NCBI RefSeq assembly: GCF_005047355.1
Contig: NZ_SUMC01000019.1
Location: 89,940-153,939, forward strand
Direction of reading: 5' to 3'
DNA length: 64,000 nucleotides
From: Actinacidiphila oryziradicis
GTDB taxonomy: Bacteria > Actinomycetota > Actinomycetes > Streptomycetales > Streptomycetaceae
The number at the start of each line of letters is the position of its first letter. Positions within the stretch are counted from its first letter, which is position 1. Under the pieces are notes generated by a model, which was not told the origin of the DNA, ran no database searches, and was given only the letters and a program-made list of their open reading frames with translations. A program made the position numbers and the translations under genes. This document shows, one piece after another, positions 55,041 to 62,246 of this stretch.

Positions 55041-55547
55041 TCAGGCCGACAGTCCCAGCAACCCCGGCGGAGCGGCGTTACGGTCCTTCAGCCCGAGCGC
55101 CAGCAGCAGAGCGTCCGCCGGAGTCGGCTCGAACGGCTGCGTCAGCAGCCGCATCCCCGCCTGCTCAGGCGTACGGTCCGCTTTGCGTTGATTGTCCTCG
55201 GTGCATGACGCAACCGTGTTCAGCCACGTGTCCCCACCACCGCGTGACCTCGGTACGACATGGTCCACCGTGGTCGCCCGCCGCCCGCAGTACGCACACC
55301 GGTTCCGGTCCCGCACCAGCACACCCCGCCGCGACCACGAGGCCCGTTGTCGGAACGGCACTCTTACGTACCGGCAGAGCCTGATCACCTGCGGCACCGG
55401 TACCTCGACGGTCGCCGCGCGGATCCGCAACCCCGGATGCGCCTGCTCGACCACGGCCTTGTCCTGCATGACCAGCACCACCGCACGCCGCAGCGACACC
55501 GTCGACAACGGCTCAAAGCCCGCGTTCAGCACCAAAGTCTCACGCAT
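55041..55547 (-). CDS. HNH endonuclease domain protein
   Basis: 168 residues. CAYCGRRATTVDHVVPRSRG (about 101-120) carries the two Cys pairs' first half and the DH...P catalytic motif; N in WLN and C in ASC complete it. This single-copy actinobacterial HNH protein is chromosomal rather than mobile; role unknown. Convergent with TSUP, 16 bp apart. Confidence 0.9.
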   Translation of the reverse strand: MRETLVLNAGFEPLSTVSLRRAVVLVMQDKAVVEQAHPGLRIRAATVEVPVPQVIRLCRYVRVPFRQRASWSRRGVLVRDRNRCAYCGRRATTVDHVVPRSRGGGDTWLNTVASCTEDNQRKADRTPEQAGMRLLTQPFEPTPADALLLALGLKDRNAAPPGLLGLSA

Positions 55548-55731
55548 ACCGTCCGCCCCTCGGGTCCGTCCCGCTCCCTGGCGGGTGGGTCCACTGTGGC
55601 CGGGCGATACCCACGCGGACAACGCAATTTCCGCACGCGGAAGCGAACGCGAACCGAAGCCGGGGAAAACCGAATGCCCCGGTGACCCCAACCACAGGGG
55701 CGCACCGGGGCACATCGGGACCTGCCGGGGC

Positions 55732-56271
55732 TCAGCCCGCGGAAGTGTCCTCGTACTCGCCGATCAGCTGGGCCCGGCCCAGCGTGTGGAACCGCAGGTT
55801 GAAGCCCACGAACGCCGGCGACGCGTCGGTGTCCGGCCCGAGCTTCTCCTGGTCCACCGCGTACACGGTGAAGACATAACGGTGCGGCCCGTCCCCGGGC
55901 GGCGGCGCGGCACCGCCGAAGTCCCGCGACCCGTAGTCGTTGCGTGCCTGGACCGCCCCCTCGGGCAGCCCCTTGAAGGGAGCCGTCCCCGCCCCCGCCG
56001 GCAGCTCCGTGACCGTCACCGGGATGTCAAAGAGCACCCAGTGCCAGAAGCCGCTGCCGGTCGGCGCGTCCGGGTCGTAACACGTGACGGCAAAGCTCTC
56101 GGTGCCCTCCGGGAAGCCCTCCCACCTCAGGTGCGGCGAGACATTGCCCGCGCTGTAGACCTGATCGACCTTGAGAGTGGTGCCCGGCGCCACATCGTCG
56201 CTCACTACAGTGAACGATGGCACCGGCGGGTGGAAATCGTGGGGGAGCGGCCGCCGCTTCTGCTCGGTCAC
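55732..56271 (-). CDS. YbhB/YbcL (Raf kinase inhibitor-like, PEBP) protein
   Basis: 179 residues from GTG 56271 (GGAGG six to seven bases upstream). PEBP ligand motif CYDPDAPTGSGFWHWVLFDI (about 66-85) and RNDYGSRDFGGAAPP, HRYVFTVYAVD. Binds small anions or phospholipid; physiological partner unknown. Confidence 0.93.
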   Translation of the reverse strand: MTEQKRRPLPHDFHPPVPSFTVVSDDVAPGTTLKVDQVYSAGNVSPHLRWEGFPEGTESFAVTCYDPDAPTGSGFWHWVLFDIPVTVTELPAGAGTAPFKGLPEGAVQARNDYGSRDFGGAAPPPGDGPHRYVFTVYAVDQEKLGPDTDASPAFVGFNLRFHTLGRAQLIGEYEDTSAG

Positions 56272-56314
56272 CTGGACACCTCCTGGTCGTGGGAAACGAT
56301 CTAGCACCCCGAGC

Positions 56315-57097
56315 TTAGAACCAGTTCCGCTTGCCGCCCACTTCAGCCAGCCACTGATTGAGGTAAGCCGCCCAGTCGGTGTCCTGGAAGGAGTTCAGAC
56401 GGACCGTGAACGTGCGATACGAGTCGCTTCCCTGACCGAACAGCCCCGGCTTCTTGTCCATCTCCAGGATCACATCCATCTCGTGGCCGTCCGCCACGAA
56501 GCTCAACTCCACCTGGCTCAACCCGCGGTACTGGTGCGGCGCGTGGAACTCGATCTCCTGGTAGAACGGCAGCCGCTGCCGCGAGCCCCGGATGTGCCCG
56601 CGCTCCAGGTCCGCGTTCTTGAAGCTGAAGCCCAACTGCCCGAACGCATCGAGAATCGCCTGCTGAGCCGGGACCGGATGCACATTGACCGGGTCCAGAT
56701 CGCCCGAGTCCACCGCCCGCGCGATCGCCAGCTCTGTCGTCACCCTGATGTTCATCCCGGACAGGTGCCGCCCCAGGAAGGTCGTGATCGGCGTCTCCCA
56801 GGGAATCTCCAACCCGAACGGCACCGTGTGCACCGCCCCCGGCTGCACCTCGAACGCTCCGCCCAGCTGCTGCCGGTGGAACTCGATGTTCTGCTTGTAC
56901 TCCTCGTCGCCGCTCTCCACCTCGACCCGGGCCTGGAGCCCGACCGACAGCCCCTCGATCTGCTGCGCAACCGATCCGCCCTGGATCCGCACCTCACCTT
57001 GGACGACCCCGCCCGGCACCACGTTCGGCTCGTTCAGCACCGTCTCCACCGACGCGCCCCCGGCACCCAAGCTCGCAAGCAGCTTCTTGAAGCCCAC
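56315..57097 (-). CDS. Sporulation-control protein Spo0M-like (arrestin fold)
   Basis: 260 residues. MGFKKLLASLGAGGASVETVL and VVQGEVRIQGGSVAQQIEGL start, then FGLEIPWETPITTFLGRHLSG, GLSQVELSFVADGHEMDVIL. Spo0M acts in cytokinesis/sporulation in Bacillus; in Streptomyces its role is less clear. Divergent from mpg, 84 bp apart. Confidence 0.93.
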   Translation of the reverse strand: MGFKKLLASLGAGGASVETVLNEPNVVPGGVVQGEVRIQGGSVAQQIEGLSVGLQARVEVESGDEEYKQNIEFHRQQLGGAFEVQPGAVHTVPFGLEIPWETPITTFLGRHLSGMNIRVTTELAIARAVDSGDLDPVNVHPVPAQQAILDAFGQLGFSFKNADLERGHIRGSRQRLPFYQEIEFHAPHQYRGLSQVELSFVADGHEMDVILEMDKKPGLFGQGSDSYRTFTVRLNSFQDTDWAAYLNQWLAEVGGKRNWF

Positions 57098-57181
57098 TGT
57101 CTCCCACTCCCTTTACTGGCGGTTGCCTCGCCCTTTACGAACGCGACCCCGCTCCGAACGGTTCCAGTACCCTCCTACCGC

Positions 57182-57457
57182 ATGATCGCCGCTCCGGAAA
57201 GCACCCCGCTCGACCGGGCCTTCTTCGACCGCCCGGTGCTCAAGGTCGCCCCCGACCTCCTGGGGCGCACCCTTGTACGTAGTACTGAAGAAGGCCCGAT
57301 CGAGCTGCGCCTCAACGAAGTCGAGGCCTACGCCGGACCCGCCGGCCCCGGCTCCCACGCGTACCGCGGCCGCACAGACCGCAACGCCGTCATGTTCGGG
57401 CCGCCCGGCCACGCCTACGTCTACTTCACCTACGGCATGTCAAGTCGGTCAGCATGA
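57182..57457 (+). pseudogene. mpg: 5' part of interrupted DNA-3-methyladenine glycosylase gene
   Basis: Codes FFDRPVLKVAPDLLGRTLVR, LNEVEAYAGPAGPGSHAYRG, RNAVMFGPPGHAYVYFTYGM, the N-terminal half of the AAG/Mpg fold including the catalytic Glu region, then four foreign codons and a stop (57455-57457). The frame breaks after 57440, inside the normally invariant YGM(WF/HY)C stretch. The remainder is at 61758-62140. Not functional as it stands. Confidence 0.9.
57431..57446 (+). other. Left attachment junction (attL-like)
   Basis: TACGGCATGT, end of host mpg, joined to foreign CAAGTC. Shared with the right junction: TACGG then ATGT, one base fewer at the right. Confidence 0.75.
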
Positions 57458-58065
57458 ACGTTGGAAATCTCGCTCACCCCGCTGAAGAAGTCGCCCCCAA
57501 GCTGCTCGGTGCCATCCTCACCCACGAGACACCCGAGGGAACCGTGAGTATCACCATCACGGAGACCGAGGCGTACTCCGGTACGGCCGACCCCGCCTCC
57601 CACGCCTACCGAGGCAGGACACCCCGAAACGCCGTCATGTTCGGACCCGCAGGACACTTGTACGTCTACCGGTCTCACGGTCTCCACTGGTGCGCCAACA
57701 TCGTCACCGGGGCAGACGGCATCGCTTCAGCTGTCCTCATCCGGGCAGGCAGGGTCATCGAAGGGGAAGACCTGGCACGCAAGCGGCGAGGGGGCACGGT
57801 CGAGAGTCCACGTCTCGCGCGGGGTCCGGGGAACTTCTGCCAAGCGCTCGGCATCACGGCAGAGCACAACGGCACAGACCTACTGACAGGCGCCTCGGTC
57901 ACGCTGTCCGAGGGTGAGCCAGTACCCGCCGCACTCATCCGGGTTGGTCCTCGGGTAGGCGTGAGCAGAGCCCACGACTGGCAGCACCGCTTCTACCTCG
58001 CTGGTGATCCGACCGTCTCGGCGTACCGACTGAGCCCGAGAGCCCAGCCGCCCGCCGGAGCCTGA
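57454..58065 (+). CDS. Element-borne DNA-3-methyladenine glycosylase
   Basis: 203 residues, complete: EVAPKLLGAILTHETPEGTV, ITETEAYSGTADPASHAYRG, RNAVMFGPAGHLYVYRSHGL, HWCANIVTG, ARGPGNFCQALGI, GPRVGVSRAHDWQHRFYLAG. The AAG fold excises alkylated purines; the catalytic Glu is in ITETEAY. It differs throughout from the split host gene, so it is not a duplication of it. Its ATG overlaps the stop of the truncated host frame (ATGA), 13 bp inside the junction, and no separate ribosome site is seen: expression by termination-reinitiation from the host mpg promoter is likely. Confidence 0.92.
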   Translation: MNVGNLAHPAEEVAPKLLGAILTHETPEGTVSITITETEAYSGTADPASHAYRGRTPRNAVMFGPAGHLYVYRSHGLHWCANIVTGADGIASAVLIRAGRVIEGEDLARKRRGGTVESPRLARGPGNFCQALGITAEHNGTDLLTGASVTLSEGEPVPAALIRVGPRVGVSRAHDWQHRFYLAGDPTVSAYRLSPRAQPPAGA

Positions 58066-58472
58066 GCCGCTGTGCGCCTCGCTCGTGGCTCGCCGGTGAG
58101 TCGGCGCGGAAGTTGGGCCCGAAGATGCGTGATCGCTCGCGAGCGTGGCGCGTGACGCGTTCTTGGCCGGTCGGGTGACTGTCGACGTGCGCCGACTCGG
58201 GCCGGAGGCGAGACAGGCGCACAGCGCCTTGCCGTGGCAACACAGCCAGGCTTCCGAAGGAACGCGGCAGCGTCCACACAGGGCCAGCGCCGTCTCATAA
58301 ACCATCGATAGTGAGACAGTCGGCCAGCCAATCAGGACGTGTCCGCTTCGCCCCTGTCTGTGACCTTCAGAGCTTCACGGCGCCGAATCTTCAGCGGTAT
58401 CTGACGCCGAAGCCGTGGCTTTGTTCGGGAGTTGTGAAAGCGCGTTCGCGGGCGCGCGATAGGTTGCCCGCC
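58066..58472. other. Element intergenic region
   Basis: 407 bp with no supported gene. Frames here are short and lack ribosome sites. A possible -10 (TAGGTT, 58460-58465) for the next gene lies at its end. Confidence 0.5.
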
Positions 58473-59012
58473 ATGACTGAACTAGGGTCCGTCGCCTGGC
58501 CACCTGCCCCGATCAAGACCGAGCGGCTCGTGCTCCGCGAGCCCGAGGCCCGAGACCGTGCGCCGTTCATCGAGCTGCTCGCCTCACCGGAGGTGCATAC
58601 CTATCTCGGTGGCCCCCGGCCGCGTGACGAGCTTGAGCGCGAGATGCCCGGGGCGCCCGAGCGGTGGCCCGGGAGTTTCGTCGTTGATCTCGACGGGTCG
58701 ATGATCGGCCAGATCCTGCTCAGGAGAGCAACGGGGCACCGTCGCCCGGCTGCCGCGGGGAAGGCCGATCTCGGCTACCTGTTCCTGCCGCGGGCGTGGG
58801 GATTCGGGTACGCCGCCGAGGCGTGCGCGGCGGCACTCGGCTGGTTCGACGGCGTCCTTCCCGGCGAGCCGGTGGTGCTCACCACCCAGACCGCCAACGT
58901 CGGCTCGATGCGCCTCGCGGCAAAGCTGGGGTTCACCGAGGTAGAGCGGTTCCAGGCCTGGGACGCCGAGCAGTGGCTCGGCCTGCGGTCCCCTGTCACG
59001 CCGTCCGCTTGA
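58473..59012 (+). CDS. GNAT family N-acetyltransferase
   Basis: 179 residues (MTELGSVAWPPAPIKTERLV...). RimJ/RimL-like layout: TERLVLREPEARDRAPFIEL, IGQILLRRATG, LGYLFLPRAWGFGYAAEA (acetyl-CoA binding near 110-128), NVGSMRLAAKLGFTEVERF. It probably acetylates an N-terminus or small amine. TAGGTT lies seven bases before the ATG, compatible with a leaderless message. Confidence 0.88.
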   Translation: MTELGSVAWPPAPIKTERLVLREPEARDRAPFIELLASPEVHTYLGGPRPRDELEREMPGAPERWPGSFVVDLDGSMIGQILLRRATGHRRPAAAGKADLGYLFLPRAWGFGYAAEACAAALGWFDGVLPGEPVVLTTQTANVGSMRLAAKLGFTEVERFQAWDAEQWLGLRSPVTPSA

Positions 59013-59044
59013 GCCCGTGCTCGAAAGGGGTGGTGTGCCGACCG

Positions 59045-59616
59045 TCAGTCCTCGTCGTCCTCGACGGCGTCGGGGGGCTGCCGTACGAGGCGGTAGATGG
59101 TCGATGTTGCGACCTTGAGCATGGCGGCGATGCTGAAGGCGGGGTGGCCCGCAGCGTGCATCTGGCGTGCGAGATCGGCCTGTTCGGGGGTGAGCTTGGG
59201 AGGGGACCCAAGACGTTGTCCGCGAGCACGGGCAGTAGTTTGTCCCTCGGTCGTGACTTCGGCGATTCACGCGGCTTGGAGTTGCAGGGTGGCGTCGACG
59301 GCGCGGATGACGAGGTCGCCGTCGGGCGCGGTGGTGTCGATCGGCTCTTCCAGGGAGCGCAGTCCGACGCGTGCGTCGTCGAGCTGGTGGAGCAGGTTGT
59401 GCAGGCCGGCGGCGAACCTGGAGAGCCGCACGATGACGATGCAGTCGCCGGGACGGACGTGCCGGCCGCGTCCCGGGCCGGTCGCGGACCGGTGGTGCGG
59501 TGGGCGATATCGAGGAAGACGGCGTGGCACCCGGCGGCGAGGAGAGCACCGGCCTCGGCGGGGCGCGGGTCGCGCAGGGTGGAGAGCCCGTAGCCGATGA
59601 GGCGGGCGGCCATCAC
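59045..59616 (-). pseudogene. Small serine resolvase/invertase, decayed
   Basis: Reading on the minus strand: RLIGYGLSTLRDPRPAEAGALL (catalytic Ser region), then a frameshift near 59460 to DCIVIVRLSRFAAGLHNLL and SLEEPIDTTAPDGDLV, then an in-frame TGA about 59268 after LQLQAA with part of the E-helix missing, then IAEVTTEGQTTARARGQRLG and an HTH (PEQADLARQM, FSIAAMLKVATSTIYRLVR). A Tn3-type resolvase broken at least twice. Confidence 0.85.
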
Positions 59617-59951
59617 AGGACTCCGACGACGAGGGATTCACGGGCGGTTTCCACGACTTCGGCGGTGACGGTCGACAACTGGTCGATGTCCATCACGCGC
59701 TCGATCTGGGCGACGAGGCGGCTGGTGTGCCGGGATGGCGGAACTCGATACCACCGTGGATGTCCGTACTCACGGGGTCGCACACTACCTCGCGATCCGA
59801 TGCATGGAGCGACCATCCCGGTTTGGATGAGACAAGCCAGATCAGATGAGACCCAATCCACCATAAAGGGTGCAAACGACGCACGACGCGCCACACACCC
59901 CGGGATCCGACCGACTTCCGGCTGAGACGCGTGAGACTCCGCCAACAACAA
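59613..59951 (-). CDS. Uncertain element protein upstream of the resolvase
   Basis: An open frame whose last 46 residues (RLVAQIERVMDIDQLSTVTA...) look protein-like and end overlapping the resolvase start by 4 bp; the first part is poorly supported and has a weak start. It may be the 3' end of a truncated gene. Function unknown. Confidence 0.35.
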   Translation of the reverse strand: MLLAESHASQPEVGRIPGCVARRASFAPFMVDWVSSDLACLIQTGMVAPCIGSRGSVRPREYGHPRWYRVPPSRHTSRLVAQIERVMDIDQLSTVTAEVVETARESLVVGVL

Positions 59952-60049
59952 CGAGACGGGACATGAGTAGCGCCAACGGACCAGATTCGCCTGAGACGAC
60001 GAGCGAATCGGACCAGATCACCTGAGACAGGGGCCAATTCGCATGAGAC
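59837..60049 (+). repeat. Repeated CCArAT-TGAGAC motif
   Basis: CCAGATCAGATGAGAC (59837), CCAGATTCGCCTGAGAC (59981), CCAGATCACCTGAGAC (60013) and CCAATTCGCATGAGAC (60034), all in one orientation in non-coding DNA. They look like repeated transposon ends or binding sites. Confidence 0.65.
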
Positions 60050-60192
60050 CAGACACCCGCCAACCACCCGTGATCGCGCTCATCGAATGTGTGCCAGATC
60101 CTTGTTTTGGCCCCACCGCCCGAAGCTGATTTGGCTCCACTGCCGGGGCCGCGGGGGCGTGTATTGGTGTGCTTCACGCCCCTGTAGCAAGG

Positions 60193-60206
60193 TGATTTGG
60201 CCCCAC
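60193..60206 (+). repeat. Left copy of inverted repeat TGATTTGGCCCCAC
   Basis: TGATTTGGCCCCAC; related direct copies lie at 60102-60116 and 60127-60140. The inverted mate is at 61041-61054, giving an 862-bp segment around the FGE-like gene. Confidence 0.7.
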
Positions 60207-60246
60207 TTCGATCGGGTGGTCCGCTGGCCCTTTCAGAATGCGGCTG

Positions 60247-60930
60247 TCACGGCCGAAGCAGCGGCGTGGAGCGCGCGATGCGGAATCCCACGTCGTCGAT
60301 CCGGAAGGTCGGGTGGCTGCGCCGCCGCACCGACGCCCGGCAGCTCCAGTGCTCGTCGGCCCATCCACCACCACGGAGCACGCGATAGGCGCCATACACC
60401 TCGGCGTCGTAGACGTCCCAGCACCAGTCCCACACATTGCCCAGCATGTCGTGCAGGCCCCAAGCGTTGGGCTGCTTGCCGCCGACAGAATGGATCCGCC
60501 CATCAGAGTTGCCCTGGTACCAGGCGACCTCGTCGAGCTGGCCGTACCGCGGGCCGGCAGTACCCGCACGACAGGCGTGCTCCCAGTCGGCCTCGGTCGG
60601 CAGCCGGTACCCGTCTGCGGAGGTGTCCCATTCGGCCATCTCGGCATCGACGCACAGGTGATACACGGGCGTCAGCCCCTCGCGCCGAGACAACGTGTTA
60701 CAGAATTGGACCGCGTCCCACCACGAAACGCCCTCAACCGGCAGCCGCTCGCCTTGGACGCTACTCGGCCGTCGGCCGGTGACTCGTGCATACCAAGACT
60801 GCGTGACCGGGAACGCCGACATCTCAAACGGCGCGACCTCGACCGGCCAACTGCTCTGGGTCCGCCGGTCCGACAGCGTCACCCGTCCCGACGGGACGGC
60901 AACCATCTCGATCCCTGCCCCCGTATCCAC
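60247..60930 (-). CDS. Formylglycine-generating-enzyme-like (SUMF1) protein
   Basis: 227 residues from GTG. EMSAFPVTQSWYARVTG, VSWWDAVQFCNTLSRREGL, YRLPTEADWEHACRAGT, NAWGLHDMLGNVWDWCWD, YRVLRGGGWADEHWSCRAS, GFRIAR: the full sulfatase-modifying-factor fold. The two cysteines of the copper site of true FGE (in CRASVRR context) cannot be confirmed here. No sulfatase gene is near, so it may act on another target or be a cargo gene. Confidence 0.9.
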   Translation of the reverse strand: MDTGAGIEMVAVPSGRVTLSDRRTQSSWPVEVAPFEMSAFPVTQSWYARVTGRRPSSVQGERLPVEGVSWWDAVQFCNTLSRREGLTPVYHLCVDAEMAEWDTSADGYRLPTEADWEHACRAGTAGPRYGQLDEVAWYQGNSDGRIHSVGGKQPNAWGLHDMLGNVWDWCWDVYDAEVYGAYRVLRGGGWADEHWSCRASVRRRSHPTFRIDDVGFRIARSTPLLRP

Positions 60931-61040
60931 AACAGTCCACCCTACCGGCCTCTTCCCACCGCTCTACCGGCTCTGAAGGGCCCTGAGGCTGCGCAGCCGT
61001 TGTCGCTGGACCAGCGCCCAGCACCTTCGTCCACTCAGCG

Positions 61041-61054
61041 GTGGGGCCAGATCA
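61041..61054 (-). repeat. Right copy of the inverted repeat
   Basis: Minus strand TGATCTGGCCCCAC, four bases beyond the stop codon of the truncated serine recombinase. Confidence 0.7.
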
Positions 61055-61057
61055 ACT

Positions 61058-61681
61058 TCATACACCGTGGAGCCACTTCAAGTCCGTACCTGCCAGGACA
61101 TCCCGGTACGCCTGCCGCAGGGCTTCCGCCTCTTCCTCGCGATGCGTGCCGTCGCGCTCGAAGCCGAAGGGGCGAGTGCTCCAGAAGGGCCTGCCCGACT
61201 CCCTGCGGCGCTGATGACCGAGGACCTGACGCTCTACTCGCATCTCGGTCTCGTTCTCGGCTACCGCAGCGCCGATGCGAGCAGCCAGACGACCCGAAGG
61301 GGTCGCCAAGTCCAGGACGCCCTGAGCCTGTGCGGTGGACAGATGAACGCCGGTCTCCTCGGCCAGGTCCACCAACTCGACCAGGTCCCGTGTCGTCCGG
61401 TAGATGCGGTCGTAGTGCCTGGCTACGACGACATCAGCCGTACCCGAACGAACCAGCTCGATCACGCGCCTCCAGCCTTCACCGCGAGCCGACACCTTGC
61501 GGCCCTCAACGACGCGGAACTTCGACGCCGAAGAGTCCTTCTCTGTGATGACCTCGACGACCGACCAGCCGTTCCGGTCGCACAGTGCCTGGCTCAGTTC
61601 GACCTGTTGCGTGAGGTTCCCACCCTTGGACTCCTCGCCCCTCGGGGTTGGGCTGAGCCTGGCGTAGATAATCGCTCGCAC
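61058..61681 (-). CDS. Large serine recombinase, C-terminally truncated
   Basis: 207 residues from GTG 61681 (AGGAGAG seven bases upstream). Catalytic resolvase domain: IIYARLSPTPRGEESKGGNL (Ser in ARLS), VVARHYDRIYRTTRDLVELV, GRLAARIGAAVAENETEMRV; then the start of the recombinase domain (RPFWSTRPFGFERDG). Large serine integrases usually exceed 450 residues; this one stops after DLKWLHGV, next to an inverted repeat, so the zinc-ribbon and coiled-coil parts are lost. It lies next to the right junction, as the integrase of the element should. Confidence 0.88.
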   Translation of the reverse strand: MRAIIYARLSPTPRGEESKGGNLTQQVELSQALCDRNGWSVVEVITEKDSSASKFRVVEGRKVSARGEGWRRVIELVRSGTADVVVARHYDRIYRTTRDLVELVDLAEETGVHLSTAQAQGVLDLATPSGRLAARIGAAVAENETEMRVERQVLGHQRRRESGRPFWSTRPFGFERDGTHREEEAEALRQAYRDVLAGTDLKWLHGV

Positions 61682-61746
61682 TGCCTGTCTCTCCTGCTTG
61701 TCGTCGCCTTGCCGATGATGCAACGACGTACATGCTCAGTGCGGAA

Positions 61747-61763
61747 CGTACGGATGTGGTTCT
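61747..61763 (+). other. Right attachment junction (attR-like)
   Basis: GTACGGATGT from the element joined to GGTTCTG of host mpg. Confidence 0.75.
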
Positions 61764-62140
61764 GCCTCAACCTGGTGTGCGGCCCCGAAGGCGACCCCAG
61801 CGGGGTCCTGCTCCGCGGCGGTGACATCACCGTCGGCGCCGACCTCGCGTGCAAGCGCCGCCCGGCGTCCCGCCGCCTCCACGACCTCGCCCAGGGGCCG
61901 GCCCGCCTCGCCACCGCTCTCGGCGTCGACCGCGGCCAGAACGGCGCCGATGTCTGCCCCGCAGACCCCGCAACCTCTCCCTTCACCATCCTCACCGGCA
62001 CGCCGCCCGCCCCGGAGGCCATCCGCAGCGGCCCCCGTACCGGCGTCGGCGGCGGCGCCGCCGACGCCTGGCGGTTCTGGATCGACGGCGACCCCACAGT
62101 GAGCCCTTACCGCGCGCACGCCCCCCGGCGGCGGCGATAA
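61758..62140 (+). pseudogene. mpg: 3' part of interrupted mpg
   Basis: Codes WFCLNLVCGPEGDPSGVLLR, LAQGPARLATALGVDRGQNG, RSGPRTGVGGGAADAWRFWI and DGDPTVSPYR then a stop, the C-terminal half of AAG/Mpg. It has no start of its own and continues the frame of 57182-57440. 106 bp before tyrS. Confidence 0.9.
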
Positions 62141-62246
62141 CGACTGGCGCCGACAACGTAGGCTCGGAGAGGCTGTGAACAGCCCTGTCCGGCTGGACCG
62201 GACCGGACCGATCCGATCCACCCCGACCGAAGGAGACACGAGAACC

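Larger units (their letters stand above)
57441..61757. mobile_element. Degraded integrative element in mpg, about 4.3 kb
   Basis: Foreign DNA between the two halves of mpg. Removing it restores a 642-nt frame. It contains a second mpg, a GNAT gene, a decayed resolvase, transposon-like repeats, an FGE-like gene and a truncated large serine recombinase beside the right junction, as is usual for serine-integrase elements. Its GC content is visibly lower in 58066-58472 and 59800-60200. With a truncated integrase it is probably immobile. Confidence 0.85.

Noticed and set aside
57880..58305. Minus-strand open frames across the end of the element mpg
   Set aside because: They overlap a clear plus-strand gene, lack ribosome sites and have no family features.
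62141..62246. T-box leader for tyrS
   Set aside because: No T-box sequence or specifier stem; only short GC-rich inverted repeats.
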